A DNA stretch of 64,000 bases from Verrucomicrobiota bacterium (GCA_020831625.1 JAFIGD010000006.1:1-64000), one strand, 5' to 3'; counted from the first letter of the stretch, positions 17,309 to 26,384 are shown. Program-made: numbers and translations. The notes: generated by a model not told the origin, from the sequence alone.

Positions 17309-18241
17309 TTAGCCAATATACTGCTGGAACAGCCAGGTGGACAGATACCGCTCACCGGTGTCGCAACCGATGGTGACGATTTTCTTCCCGGCATTCTCGG
17401 GCCGTTTCGCATACTCAATCGCGGCATGAACATTTCCGCCCGCGGAAATCCCGATCAGGATCCCCTCCTCCCGCGCACAGCGGCGGGCCATTTCCCCGGC
17501 CTCCTCCTCGGTGATGTGCATCACTTCATCCACCACATCCCCGTGATAGTTGTTCGGCACGAAACCGGCACCGATGCCCTGGATCTTGTGCGGACCCGGA
17601 GAACCGCCGCTCAGCACCGGCGAACCTTTCGGCTCAACCGCCACCGCCTTGAAGGACGGATTCTTTTCTTTCAGGAATTTTCCGGCGCCGCTGATGGTGC
17701 CGCCCGTGCCCACACCGGCAATCAGCGCGTCCACGTCACCGTTGGTGTCTTCCCAGATTTCCGGCCCGGTCGTGGCATAATGCACATTCGGGTTGGCTTC
17801 GTTGTTAAACTGCTGCGGCATGAACGCCCCTTCCGTCTGCTCATGCAGCTCCGCCGCCTTCGCGATCGCCCCCGGCATCCCTTTTTCCGCCGGTGTCAAC
17901 ACCAGCTCGGCACCCAGAATTTTCAGCAAATGACGCCGCTCAAGGCTCATGCTCTCCGGCATGCACAGCACGCAGCGGTATCCCTTCGCCGCCGCCACGA
18001 ATGCCAGCGCGATCCCCGTGTTGCCGGAGGTCGGCTCAATAATCGTGCCGCCGGGCTTCAAAAGCCCCTCTTTCTCCGCCGCCTCGATCATCGCTTTCCC
18101 GATCCGATCCTTCACACTGTACAACGGATTGCGGGACTCAAGCTTCACATACACCTCCGCGACGCAGCCCTCCGTAACCCGGTTCAGCTTGACCAGAGGG
18201 GTGTTTCCGACGGTATCGACAATATTTTGGTAAACAGACAT
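17309..18241 (-). CDS. cysK: Cysteine synthase A (O-acetylserine sulfhydrylase)
   Basis: PLP-dependent enzyme forming cysteine from O-acetylserine and sulfide. The 310-residue protein has the PLP-lysine motif SVKDRIG (K44), the substrate loop [11 protein letters not shown], the phosphate-binding [13 protein letters not shown] and the C-terminal GISAGGN. Length and motifs fit CysK rather than cystathionine beta-synthase. It is not adjacent to cysE (4222-5175). The ATG at 18241 is preceded by AGGAGAACAAGT, a good ribosome-binding site. Confidence 0.96.
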   Translation of the reverse strand: MSVYQNIVDTVGNTPLVKLNRVTEGCVAEVYVKLESRNPLYSVKDRIGKAMIEAAEKEGLLKPGGTIIEPTSGNTGIALAFVAAAKGYRCVLCMPESMSLERRHLLKILGAELVLTPAEKGMPGAIAKAAELHEQTEGAFMPQQFNNEANPNVHYATTGPEIWEDTNGDVDALIAGVGTGGTISGAGKFLKEKNPSFKAVAVEPKGSPVLSGGSPGPHKIQGIGAGFVPNNYHGDVVDEVMHITEEEAGEMARRCAREEGILIGISAGGNVHAAIEYAKRPENAGKKIVTIGCDTGERYLSTWLFQQYIG

Positions 18242-18453
18242 ACTTGTTCTCCTGAGGTTAGCGGCGCGTTCACGCCAGTTCTATGATAATACGTAAAGAC
18301 GATAGACTTTATAGGGATTAGAATACCCGTCACAAATGAATCGTCAAGACTTCATCGACCAAAAACAAGAAGATTTTCTCAACTTTTTCAATTTTTTCCA
18401 ACACATCCAAGGTTGACTTCTCTTGGAAATCCGTTAGGGGTTTTCCCATCAAC

Positions 18454-18531
18454 GGCGTGGTGGCAGAGTGGTCTAATGCGCGGGATTGCAAATCCCGTAT
18501 TTCGTCGGTTCGAATCCGACCCACGCCTCCA
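18454..18531 (+). tRNA. tRNA-Cys (GCA)
   Basis: Cloverleaf with acceptor stem GGCGTGG / CCACGCC (18454-18460, 18521-18527), anticodon stem-loop CGGGA-TTGCAAA-TCCCG (anticodon GCA), a T-arm with GGTTCGAATCC, discriminator T at 18528 (usual for tRNA-Cys) and an encoded CCA at 18529-18531. It lies 39 bp upstream of gcvH on the same strand. Confidence 0.96.
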
Positions 18532-18569
18532 ATTTCCCCAAAAACCCGAATCACGGGACGGAGCACCGG

Positions 18570-18953
18570 ATGAATCTTCCCCAAGACCTGAAATACACCG
18601 AAACCCACGAATGGGTCCGTGTTGAAGACAATCTCCTCCGGGTGGGCATCACCGATTTCGCACAAAGCCAGCTCGCGGATCTCACCTTCGTCGATCTCCC
18701 CTCCGTCGACACCGAAGTTGAAGCCGGCGACGAGATCGCGGTGATCGAATCCGTCAAAGCCGCCTCCGATATTTACGCGCCGGTTTCCGGCACCATCATC
18801 GAAGTCAACGAAGCCCTTCTCGCTGCTCCAGAGGCCATCAACAACGATCCCTTCGGCGAAGGCTGGCTGTTTGTCATCAAGCCCGCCGATTCTGCGGATG
18901 TCGGGAACCTGTTGACCCCCTCCGCGTATCAGGAGCTGATCCCCGCGGAATGA
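18570..18953 (+). CDS. gcvH: Glycine cleavage system H protein
   Basis: Lipoyl carrier protein of 127 residues. It begins MNLPQDLKYTETHEWV and contains the lipoylation motif VIESVKAASDI with the lipoyl lysine at K63, then the typical NDPFGEGWL segment. No gcvT or gcvP is in the window. The 4-nt overlap with lipB suggests that this H protein is the octanoyl/lipoyl acceptor handled by that enzyme. The start ATG 18570 has GGAGCACCGG upstream. Confidence 0.95.
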   Translation: MNLPQDLKYTETHEWVRVEDNLLRVGITDFAQSQLADLTFVDLPSVDTEVEAGDEIAVIESVKAASDIYAPVSGTIIEVNEALLAAPEAINNDPFGEGWLFVIKPADSADVGNLLTPSAYQELIPAE

Positions 18954-19630
18954 CACCCGCCGGATTCTGCCGCTTTCACGACCCCCTTCCCTACGGACAG
19001 GCCGTCGATCTTCAAAAACGCCTCGTCCAGCTCCGCATCGCCAACCGGATTCCCGACACCTTTCTGCTCCTGCAGCACCCCCCCGTCATCACCCTCGGCC
19101 GCCGCGGTCGCCGCGAGCATCTCCTGGTCACCGAAGACCGCCTGCAACAAGCCGGCATCGAACTGCACCACGCCGCGCGCGGCGGAGATGTCACCTACCA
19201 CGCCCCCGGCCAATGGGTTTTGTATCCCATCCTTAAACTGAGCGCCCGCGAAATGGGCACCCACGGCTACCTTCACGCCCTCGAATCCGTCGCGATCAAC
19301 ACCGCACAGGCCTCAGGCATCGACGCTTTCCGCCGCGAAGGGATGGCCGGAGCCTGGTGCGACCGGGGAAAATTCGCCGCCGTCGGCTTCGCCTTCACCC
19401 GCTGGGTCAGTTGGCACGGACTCAGCATCAACGTGAACCCCGATTTGAACGGCTTCAATCTCATCATCGGCTGCGGACTCGTCAACCAGCCCGTCACCTC
19501 TCTCCAAAATGCCCTGCCGGAAGGCACCGGACTGGACTTCGAGGCCGTCGGAGACGAAATCACCCGCCAGGTCGAATCCGTCTTTAACCGCAAACTGCAA
19601 AAACAATCACCGGACCAACTGCTCCGCTGA
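18950..19630 (+). CDS. lipB: Octanoyltransferase (lipoate biosynthesis)
   Basis: Transfers octanoate from acyl-carrier protein to lipoyl domains, the first step of de novo lipoate synthesis. The 226-residue protein has the family motifs LLLQHPPVITLGRRG, ARGGDVTYHAPGQWVLYPI and GKFAAVGFAFTRWVSWHGLS with the catalytic-type Lys. The IIGCGL segment holds the candidate catalytic Cys. Translation is coupled to gcvH (ATGA overlap). LipA is not in the window. Confidence 0.94.
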   Translation: MTPAGFCRFHDPLPYGQAVDLQKRLVQLRIANRIPDTFLLLQHPPVITLGRRGRREHLLVTEDRLQQAGIELHHAARGGDVTYHAPGQWVLYPILKLSAREMGTHGYLHALESVAINTAQASGIDAFRREGMAGAWCDRGKFAAVGFAFTRWVSWHGLSINVNPDLNGFNLIIGCGLVNQPVTSLQNALPEGTGLDFEAVGDEITRQVESVFNRKLQKQSPDQLLR

Positions 19631-19696
19631 CGTGCGCTACCCTTGACCCCCGGTGTGACGGAGTCCTGTTTCGGTGTTGTGCCCCCCCCCACACCC

Positions 19697-19775
19697 GTTC
19701 TTCATCCGTGGTCCGGCAAGGCTATCCGTGGTAAACCCCTGTCTTCATCCGTGGTCCGGCGCAAGCCATCCGTTG
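19697..19775. repeat. TCATCCGTGGTCC repeats in the lipB-rpsA gap
   Basis: The 225-bp gap after lipB contains two identical 19-bp copies of a sequence ending TTCATCCGTGGTCCGGC (19699-19717 and 19742-19760) plus weaker ATCCGTGG and ATCCGTTGG units. It belongs to the dispersed decamer family. A poly-C run (19682-19690) precedes it. No gene is seen. Confidence 0.75.
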
Positions 19776-19803
19776 GATCCCCTCCCCTCCTCATCCGTGC
19801 AAT

Positions 19804-19833
19804 AAAAAAGCCCCGCCTAAGCGGGGCTTTTCA
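19804..19833 (-). terminator. Bidirectional rho-independent terminator (rpsA/lipB)
   Basis: Eleven-base-pair stem AAAAGCCCCGC / GCGGGGCTTTT (19806-19816, 19821-19831) with loop CTAA and A/T runs on both sides. It lies between the convergent lipB and rpsA genes and should terminate both. Confidence 0.9.
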
Positions 19834-19855
19834 TTACGCGATACGCGTTTGGCGT

Positions 19856-21598
19856 TTATTTGTCGCCCGGATGCCACTCTTCCAGACCTTCCAGGCCGCT
19901 GAAGGCGTCATCAAAGGCGCTGCCCAGGTCGACCATGTCCTCGCCGGGACGCAGCCCTTCGAGCATGCTGTCATCCAACTGGAACTCGTCGTCAGAGACT
20001 TCGGCGGCTTTAATGCTCAGGCCGATACGGCGGTCAACCTCGTCCATCTTCACGATACGGGCTTTCACCTCGTCACCGACCTTGAGGACGTCCTTGACCT
20101 TCTCAACCCGCTCGTCGGAAATCTGGCTGATGTGCACCAAACCTTCGATGCCCTCCTCCAGTTCCACAAACGCGCCGAACTGAGCCAGCTTCGCCACTTT
20201 GCCTTCGACCAACTGGCCGATGGCGTACTTGGAGGCAACCGAGGACCAAGGATCCGGCATCGCCTGCTTCATGCCCAGGCTGATGCGCTGGTTGGAGGCG
20301 TCGACCTCGAGAACCACCGCGTCGACCTTCTGGCCTTTTTCCAGCACTTCGGACGGATGATTGACCTTGCGGGTCCAGGACATGTCCGAAACGTGAACCA
20401 TGCCGTCCACGCCCTCTTCGAGTTCCAGGAAGGCGCCGTAGTTGGTGAAGTTGCGGACCGTTCCCACAATGCGGGAGCCGATCGGATACTTGTTGGCCAC
20501 GATTTCCCAGGGGTTTTCCTCGGTCTGACGAATACCCAGCGAAATTTTCTTGTCATCTTTATTCACCGCCAAGACCATCGCGTCCACCTCGTCGCCGACG
20601 TTCAACACGTCGGAAGCGCGGGCGATGCGCTTGGTCCAGGACAGCTCGGAGACGTGGACCAGGCCTTCAACACCCGGTTCCAGCTCAACAAACGCGCCGT
20701 AGGGCATGAGATTGACCACTTTGCCGCGGATGCGGTGGCCGACCGGGTACTTGGCCCCGATTTCCTCCCAGGGATTGTCGGACTGCTGTTTGAGGCCGAG
20801 CGAAACCCGCTCTTTCTCGTAGTCCACATCCAGAATGGTCACTTCCAGCTCGTCGCCGATCTTGACCATTTCGGAAGGATGATTGATGCGGCCCCAGCTC
20901 ATGTCGGTGATATGAAGCAGACCGTCCATGCCGCTCAGGTCGATGAACGCGCCGAAATCGGTGATGTTCTTCACCACGCCCTTGCGCTGCTGGCCGATCT
21001 TGATCTCGCCGAGCAACTGGGCTTTCATTTCGCGGCGCTGCTCTTCGAGCAGTTCGCGGCGGGACACCACAATATTGCGGCGCTCGAGATTGATTTTGAT
21101 GATCTTGAACTGAATCACCTGGCCGATGTACACATCGGGGTCTTTCACCGGAACCAGATCAATTTGCGAACCGGGCAGGAAGGCTTCCACGCCCACATCC
21201 ACCAGCATACCGCCTTTGACCCGTCCGTGAACCACGCCCTCGATCAGGTCGCCTTCACTGTAGGTTTCAAGAATCCGGTCCCAGTTCTTCTGGGTTTCAG
21301 CGCGCTGTTTGCTCAGCACCACCATGCCGTTGTCGTCTTCAAGACGCTCAAGAAGAACTTCGATTTTGTCCCCTTCGGACAATTCCTCAATTTTCTTAAA
21401 TTCGTTTTTGGGAATAATTCCCTCGGATTTGTATCCGACATCCACCAGCACATCGTTGGAACGGATTGCGAGAATAATGCCTTCAATAATGGATCCCTCG
21501 TTGAATTCCTTCAGGGACTCATCATACATTTTCTCAAGCTGTGCGGCGGTCAGCCCGCGGGTCATTTGCTGGGCTTCAAGTTCTAGCGTGTCAGTCAT
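19856..21598 (-). CDS. rpsA: 30S ribosomal protein S1
   Basis: Ribosomal protein S1, 580 residues, with six S1 (OB-fold) repeats in order. The repeats begin near [100 protein letters not shown] and [20 protein letters not shown]. It mediates mRNA binding on the small subunit. It begins [11 protein letters not shown] and has an acidic C-terminal tail. Its codon pattern yields a long antisense reading frame (19643-21586) that is not a gene. The leader has two hairpins (see 21634-21669). Confidence 0.96.
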   Translation of the reverse strand: MTDTLELEAQQMTRGLTAAQLEKMYDESLKEFNEGSIIEGIILAIRSNDVLVDVGYKSEGIIPKNEFKKIEELSEGDKIEVLLERLEDDNGMVVLSKQRAETQKNWDRILETYSEGDLIEGVVHGRVKGGMLVDVGVEAFLPGSQIDLVPVKDPDVYIGQVIQFKIIKINLERRNIVVSRRELLEEQRREMKAQLLGEIKIGQQRKGVVKNITDFGAFIDLSGMDGLLHITDMSWGRINHPSEMVKIGDELEVTILDVDYEKERVSLGLKQQSDNPWEEIGAKYPVGHRIRGKVVNLMPYGAFVELEPGVEGLVHVSELSWTKRIARASDVLNVGDEVDAMVLAVNKDDKKISLGIRQTEENPWEIVANKYPIGSRIVGTVRNFTNYGAFLELEEGVDGMVHVSDMSWTRKVNHPSEVLEKGQKVDAVVLEVDASNQRISLGMKQAMPDPWSSVASKYAIGQLVEGKVAKLAQFGAFVELEEGIEGLVHISQISDERVEKVKDVLKVGDEVKARIVKMDEVDRRIGLSIKAAEVSDDEFQLDDSMLEGLRPGEDMVDLGSAFDDAFSGLEGLEEWHPGDK

Positions 21599-21633
21599 CT
21601 AGTTTTATTGGGGTTTGGGTTTCTAAACGCTGC

Positions 21634-21669
21634 CCGCACGGTGCGGACAGTTTCGGGCAATGTGCCCGA
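21634..21669 (-). promoter_or_regulatory. Two-hairpin leader upstream of rpsA
   Basis: Within the 250-bp gap before rpsA are two adjacent inverted repeats: CCGCA-CGG-TGCGG (21634-21646) and TCGGGC-AATGT-GCCCGA (21653-21669). They would lie in the rpsA 5' untranslated region 35-70 nt before the start codon. S1 operons are known to be autoregulated through leader structure in other bacteria; a similar role here is inferred. Confidence 0.45.
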
Positions 21670-21848
21670 TGCGAGCGGGAGGAATTAGTGGAACACAGAC
21701 AAAAGGCAAGCTAAACCTTTTAAAATCATTGCTTTCGAACCCCGGACACACCTGTTTCACATAAATTCATCCCGTCAACACCCTCCGCTCACCGAATTCT
21801 AACCGGACCCGCCTTGCTTTTCGATTCCGAAACCGGAAAAGGACCGTC

Positions 21849-23582
21849 ATGCCGTTTCCTTCTCAGCCCCTGCGCATCCTCGACGCGACCGGCCCCTTTC
21901 TCACCGCCGCCACCCGCCACCGGATCAACTGGTCCAAAATCGATTTCTCCCTCCTGGAGCGGAACGGCGGACTCTGCCCCGAAGCCCGCGCCCGCGTGAC
22001 TCCGCTTTTTAAAACCTATTGCGAACGCATCGCCGCCGACGGCGCCAACGCCGTCGCCCTGGACGACCTCGCCCACCTGTACATTCACCCCGCCTATCCG
22101 GAACCTCTACAACAAAAACTCCGTGTGTATCAGGACGCCTACCGCGAATGGTTTGCCATCGCCCGCAATGCGGGACTCGACATCTACCTCAACACCGACA
22201 TCCTCTTTTATGCCGCCGGCACCCGCCCCGCCGTCGGAACCTCCCCCTCCGCCGTGGCCGCCTTTCTTCGCGAGGCCTGCGACACGGTATTCAACGATTT
22301 CCCGGAAATCCGGGGCATCTTTTTCCGCCTCGGCGAATGCGACGCCCACGATGTCCACAACGATTTTCTCAGCAGGCTCGTCATCAAAACCCCCGCCCAG
22401 GCCAACCGCCTCCTGCGCGAGACCCTCCCGCTCTTTGAACAGCACCAAAAACGATTCATCCTCCGCACCTGGACCGTGGGGGCCTATCCGATCGGCGACC
22501 TGATCTGGAATCCGCGAACCCTCGACAAAACCCTCCGGAACATCGACAGCCCCGCCCTCGTCCTCTCCATGAAATTCGGGGAATCCGATTTCTTCCGCCA
22601 CCTGCGGCTCAACCGGCACTTTTTCCGCACCCCGGTCGCCAAACTCGTGGAACTGCAGGCCAAACGGGAATACGAGGGCTGCGGGGAATATCCCTCCTTC
22701 ACCGGATTCGACGACGAAGCCGTGCTCCGCGGGCTGGAGGATGCCGAAAACATGCTCGGCATCCACCTGTGGTGTCAAACCGGCGGCTGGACCGCCTTCC
22801 GCCGCATCACCTATCTCCAGCCCGAAGGCCTCTGGAACGAAATCAACGCCTTCACCGCCCTGCGCATGGTCCGCGACCGCTGCGGTGTCGAGCAGGCCCT
22901 CGCCGCCTATGTCGCCGAACGCCGTCCCGAAATCCCCCTGAGGCCCCTTCTCGAATTCTTCCGCCTCTCCGACGAGGTCATACGCGAACTCCTATACCTG
23001 CCCGAATTCGCGCGGCAGGAAATCTACTTCCGCCGTTCCCGCCTCCCCCCGCAGCTCATGGTGTACTGGGACCGCATCTTCGTCAACCACACCCTCCGCA
23101 AAGTGCTCCGCTGCTTTGTGCGCGACACCGAAGCCTCCATCCGTCAAGCCCATGCGGCGCTGCGGAAAATCGACCGCATGCGCGCCCTGGCCCTCGAATG
23201 CGGCCTGCCGACCGACGACATCGACTTCATGCGCGACACCTTCGGCATTCTCGCCGCCGCCCGTGCCTACTGCCTGCTCCCCTACGACCCCCACCGTCTC
23301 GACGGCCTCAAAGAACTCAAAGCCAAATACAAACGCACCTGGCGGCACCGCTACCGCTACAGCGTCAAACTCGACTTCAACCCCCAGCACCTCCCCCGCG
23401 CCCGCTTTCAACTCCTCTTCCGCCTCTTTTTCCGACACAACAGCCGCTACCGCCGCGTCGATAAATTCCTCACCGTCTGGCTCCTCGGAAAACTCTACCC
23501 ACTCCTCCGCGTCGGCCGCCGCCGCTTCTTCATCAAATTCGCCGACAAACAGGCCATGGGCCTCGGCAGTATTTTCAGGTGA
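21849..23582 (+). CDS. Putative TIM-barrel hydrolase, possibly alpha-glucuronidase (GH67)-like
   Basis: Unassigned 577-residue protein without a signal peptide. It begins MPFPSQPLRILDATGPF. Segments in the middle (ALDDLAHLYIHP, GLDIYLNTDILFYAAG, GIFFRLGECDAHD, RFILRTWTVGAYPIGDLIWN, LSMKFGESDFFRH, then ELQAKREYEGCGEYPSF and IHLWCQTGGWT) have the strand-end acidic and aromatic residues of a (beta/alpha)8 glycoside hydrolase. They recall GH67 alpha-glucuronidases, but I cannot prove family membership. The last 200 residues are helical and very basic. Function is unknown. It is flanked by rpsA (divergent) and a toxin-antitoxin pair. Confidence 0.6.
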   Translation: MPFPSQPLRILDATGPFLTAATRHRINWSKIDFSLLERNGGLCPEARARVTPLFKTYCERIAADGANAVALDDLAHLYIHPAYPEPLQQKLRVYQDAYREWFAIARNAGLDIYLNTDILFYAAGTRPAVGTSPSAVAAFLREACDTVFNDFPEIRGIFFRLGECDAHDVHNDFLSRLVIKTPAQANRLLRETLPLFEQHQKRFILRTWTVGAYPIGDLIWNPRTLDKTLRNIDSPALVLSMKFGESDFFRHLRLNRHFFRTPVAKLVELQAKREYEGCGEYPSFTGFDDEAVLRGLEDAENMLGIHLWCQTGGWTAFRRITYLQPEGLWNEINAFTALRMVRDRCGVEQALAAYVAERRPEIPLRPLLEFFRLSDEVIRELLYLPEFARQEIYFRRSRLPPQLMVYWDRIFVNHTLRKVLRCFVRDTEASIRQAHAALRKIDRMRALALECGLPTDDIDFMRDTFGILAAARAYCLLPYDPHRLDGLKELKAKYKRTWRHRYRYSVKLDFNPQHLPRARFQLLFRLFFRHNSRYRRVDKFLTVWLLGKLYPLLRVGRRRFFIKFADKQAMGLGSIFR

Positions 23583-23594
23583 TGCGCCGCTATC

Positions 23595-23632
23595 TTGACA
23601 ATCTTTTAAAGATTAGTTAACTTGACCAAGTT
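23595..23632 (+). promoter_or_regulatory. vapBC-type promoter with two inverted-repeat operators
   Basis: TTGACA (23595-23600) and TAACTT 17 bp later form a plausible promoter. A perfect inverted repeat AATCTTTTAAAGATT (23600-23614) fills the spacer. A second, AACTTGACCAAGTT (23619-23632), abuts the antitoxin ATG. No Shine-Dalgarno sequence is visible. This is the layout expected for autoregulation by the antitoxin. Confidence 0.6.
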
Positions 23633-23863
23633 ATGATCACCACTATTTATCACGCCAAAACGCATCTCTCTGAACTCCTTCATGCGGCGGAGGAAGGGGA
23701 CGACATCATTATCCAGCGGGGCAAAAAAGGGCCCATGTTTAAAATCGTTCCTGTAGAGCCGCCCCCTTTACGGACCATGGAGCCCTTGCCGGAGTGGAAA
23801 ATCAACACGCAATATACAGATGAAGATCTCCTAATGCCGGAATGGGAAGAGGACGAGACATGA
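23633..23863 (+). CDS. Antitoxin, Phd/YefM-like (VapB role)
   Basis: Small protein of 76 residues that begins MITTIYHAKTHLSELLHAAE and contains the Phd/YefM-like GDDIIIQRGKKGPMFKIVPV, followed by an acidic C terminus (PEWEEDET) that would bind the toxin. It overlaps the PIN toxin by 4 nt. It likely represses its own promoter through the inverted repeats immediately upstream. Confidence 0.88.
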   Translation: MITTIYHAKTHLSELLHAAEEGDDIIIQRGKKGPMFKIVPVEPPPLRTMEPLPEWKINTQYTDEDLLMPEWEEDET

Positions 23864-24267
23864 TCTCCCACCTCCTCGACACCTGTGCCTTTATCGATTT
23901 AATTTCAGAAAAGTGGAATAACCCTGAAGCCGTTCAAGCCTTTCAATCCTCCCGAAATCCCGCGCTTCTTTCCGTATCCATTTGGGAAATCGCCCGAAAG
24001 CAGCGAAAAGGGCGATTAACGCTTCCTTGCAGAGCAGAAAATCTCCTTCACTTTGCAAAAGAAGTCTGCGAGTATTATCGCATCGAGCTGGTCGATCTGG
24101 ATGCTGAAACCTGCTGGAGATCGGAACAACTCCCTCCTCATCATGAAGATCCCTTTGATCGTATGATCCTGGCCAGGGCATCAGCTCAAAACTGTCCGGT
24201 CTTCACCTGCGACCGATGCTTCAACGCATATGACGTTCAGGTCCTCTGGCATCGTGATCCCCTCTAA
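23860..24267 (+). CDS. vapC: PIN-domain ribonuclease toxin (VapC family)
   Basis: Protein of 135 residues with the PIN-domain acidic residues in order: LLDTCAFIDL (D7), SIWEIARK (Glu) and HEDPFDRMILARA, followed by VFTCDRCF. VapC toxins are Mg2+-dependent RNases acting on tRNA or rRNA. ATG 23860 overlaps the antitoxin stop (ATGA). Its last 47 bp overlap the 3' end of the convergent marR gene, so the two coding sequences share DNA on opposite strands. Confidence 0.92.
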   Translation: MISHLLDTCAFIDLISEKWNNPEAVQAFQSSRNPALLSVSIWEIARKQRKGRLTLPCRAENLLHFAKEVCEYYRIELVDLDAETCWRSEQLPPHHEDPFDRMILARASAQNCPVFTCDRCFNAYDVQVLWHRDPL

Positions 24268-24727
24268 ACCCGGCATGGTGCCCCAGCTTTTTGAGCAATC
24301 CGATCAAAAGCACCCGTTCCTGATCCGTTAACACGGAAGCAATTTCCTCCAGGCGCCGCAGGTGTTTCGCAAAAAGCGCCTCGATCAGCTCCCGCCCCGC
24401 ATCGGTCAGGACCACACACACCACCCGCCGGTCTCCGTCGGATTTCTCCCGCGTCACCCACCCTTTTTCCTCCAGCCGCTGGATCGCGGTGGTGATCGAT
24501 CCGCTGGTCAGCAACACCTTTTCGCCGATCACATTCACCGGCAAGCCCCCCTCCAGTCCCCCTTTGTGCAACAGCACCTCCAAAATCGCGAAATCGGAAA
24601 GTCCCAGGCCCAGCGACTGCAAATGCGCATGCTCCATCCGTTCAATCGCCTTGTTGGCGCGCCACAACACCAGCCGCAAATGCGCGGCCGGATTTCGTTT
24701 GTTTTCAGAAGAAGATGTCTTGTTCAT
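24221..24727 (-). CDS. MarR family transcriptional regulator
   Basis: DNA-binding protein of 168 residues with the winged helix-turn-helix of MarR: LGLSDFAILEVLLHKG, then VIGEKVLLTSGSITTAIQRL and the wing REKSDGDRRVVCVVLTDAG. It is closest in pattern to the branch that regulates stress or hydroperoxide genes, but the ligand is unknown. ATG 24727 follows a GTG at 24730. The heptamer array lies immediately upstream, between it and holB, and would be part of its promoter/leader region. Confidence 0.9.
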   Translation of the reverse strand: MNKTSSSENKRNPAAHLRLVLWRANKAIERMEHAHLQSLGLGLSDFAILEVLLHKGGLEGGLPVNVIGEKVLLTSGSITTAIQRLEEKGWVTREKSDGDRRVVCVVLTDAGRELIEALFAKHLRRLEEIASVLTDQERVLLIGLLKKLGHHAGFRGDHDARGPERHMR

Positions 24728-24810
24728 CACGCTTCACTCGTCACTCCATATTCGTCATTCCACACTCGTCATTCGTCACTCGTCACTCGTCACTCCACAC
24801 TCGTCACTCA
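24728..24810. repeat. Degenerate heptamer tandem array (TCGTCAC family)
   Basis: About eleven 7-bp units of the CTCGTCA/TTCGTCA/CTCCACA type occupy the gap between the marR start and the holB stop. They are the same sequence family as the array at 1-71. Confidence 0.85.
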
Positions 24811-25740
24811 AATCACCGCGCTTTCCATCACCACCTGCAACGGCGTGTTCGATTCCAGCCGCCCGGCGATCGACCGCGTGTTCTCCAACAGCTTGTAAAT
24901 ATCGCCCGTTTGCAGCGGTTCCGCCTGACGCTTCAAATCCTCCGCCGCCATCGGATACCGAAGCCCCTCCGTGCCGCCCGTCAGTTTCACAATCAACACA
25001 TCCCGGTACCAGGCCTCCACCGCCTCCATCACCTGACGCTGAATCAGCCGCCGCACCGCCGTCTCCCGCGCGTTTTGCACCGCCTCCTCCACATCCGCCT
25101 CTTCCGCGGCCTCCTCCTCCCCGCCTTCATCCTCCGCCTCAATCTGCGCTTTCGCCGCCTCCTCCATAAAGCTCCGGAACCGCGCCGCCCGCAACAGCCG
25201 GTCCAACAGACTGCGCGGCGGACCTTCCCGCAAAATCTCCAGCAGCGCATCCGCCCAGGGCGGGGGCGGCGACGGCACCCGCGGGGCGATCAACAACTGA
25301 CAGCGGGAGCGGATCGTGATCATCAGTTGCTCCGGCGCATCCGTCACCAACAACAGCAGCGTGTCCGCCGGCGGCTCCTCCAAAGTTTTCAGCAACTGAT
25401 TCCCCGTCTCCGGGTTCATCCGTTCCGCCCCCAGAAACACCACCGCCTTCCAGCCCCCCTCAAAGCTCTTCTCGGAAATCCGCTTCATGGCCGCGTCCAT
25501 GTCGCGCTTCACAATCTTGCGCAGCTTGCTCGCCGGCTCCACCCAGAACACATCCGGATGAATCCGCGTCTCAATCCGGTGCCGTTCCGAGGCGTTTTTG
25601 GAGGAGGTTTGCTCAAACAACCGGCATAAAATCTCCACCGCGAACTGCTTCCCGTCCGTTAGCGGATCCCCCTGAATCACATAGCCGTGCGCCAAACGCT
25701 TTTCATCAATCAGCACCGAAATCTGATCCAGCAGGTTCAC
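24808..25740 (-). CDS. holB: DNA polymerase III delta' subunit
   Basis: Clamp-loader subunit of 310 residues. Delta'-like features are LAHGYVIQGDPLTDGKQ with a degenerate P-loop, AVVFLGAERMNPETGNQLLK, LEEPPADTLLLLVT and the SRC motif ITIRSRCQLL. The C-terminal half is helical with a Glu-rich insertion (EDEGGEEEAAEEADVEE). It overlaps tmk by 4 nt, the common tmk-holB arrangement. Confidence 0.92.
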   Translation of the reverse strand: MNLLDQISVLIDEKRLAHGYVIQGDPLTDGKQFAVEILCRLFEQTSSKNASERHRIETRIHPDVFWVEPASKLRKIVKRDMDAAMKRISEKSFEGGWKAVVFLGAERMNPETGNQLLKTLEEPPADTLLLLVTDAPEQLMITIRSRCQLLIAPRVPSPPPPWADALLEILREGPPRSLLDRLLRAARFRSFMEEAAKAQIEAEDEGGEEEAAEEADVEEAVQNARETAVRRLIQRQVMEAVEAWYRDVLIVKLTGGTEGLRYPMAAEDLKRQAEPLQTGDIYKLLENTRSIAGRLESNTPLQVVMESAVI

Positions 25741-26384
25741 AGCCCCTCCTCCAGGCCCGGCTCACAACATGGCTCCAGAGCCTCCAGCAAATCCGCAAAC
25801 ACGCCGTCCGGCGATTTCCGTGCGTCCAGACGAACGATCCTCTCCGGAAACCGCGCCGCCAAATCCGCATAGGCATCGTGAACCCGCTGATGAAAGGCCG
25901 TCTCCTCCGATTCGAACCGGTCCGGGTGCGCCCCGCGCGCCACCACCCGCGCCAGCGCCGCCTCCAGCGGCAGATCCAGCCAGAACGTCACCTCCGGCCA
26001 CACCCCTGCCAAGGCAATTTCATTCGCCGCCAGCACCGTGTCGATCCCCAGTCCCCGCGCCCCGCCCTGGTACGCCAGCGAGGAATCCACAAACCGGTCG
26101 CACACCACCCAGGCCCCGCGCTCCAGCGCCGGACGGATCACATTCGCCACATGCTGCGCCCGGCTCGCCGCGAACAGCAGCACCTCCGCCCCCGGCGCAA
26201 TGTCCTCACCCGAAGCGTGATGCTGCAGAATATCGCGGATCATTTCGCCGGTGGGCGTCCCGCCCGGCTCCCGGGTTGTCACCACCTCCAGCCCCTTTCC
26301 CCGCAAATACGAGGCCAGCAGATCCGACTGGGTGCTCTTTCCGCACCCCTCCGCACCCTCCAGCGAAATGAATACCCCGCGCAT
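25737..26384 (-). CDS. tmk: Thymidylate kinase
   Basis: Phosphorylates dTMP to dTDP. The 215-residue protein has the P-loop EGAEGCGKSTQ, the TREPGGTP motif, the DRFVDSSLAYQGGARG substrate loop and a LID segment with RGAHPDRFE. It starts 8 bp after the sugar-phosphate isomerase gene and overlaps holB by 4 nt. Confidence 0.95.
   Translation of the reverse strand: MRGVFISLEGAEGCGKSTQSDLLASYLRGKGLEVVTTREPGGTPTGEMIRDILQHHASGEDIAPGAEVLLFAASRAQHVANVIRPALERGAWVVCDRFVDSSLAYQGGARGLGIDTVLAANEIALAGVWPEVTFWLDLPLEAALARVVARGAHPDRFESEETAFHQRVHDAYADLAARFPERIVRLDARKSPDGVFADLLEALEPCCEPGLEEGL

Noticed and set aside
19643-21586. 647-codon frame antisense to rpsA
   Set aside because: Shadow of the repeated S1 domains; the six S1 repeats on the minus strand are unmistakable.
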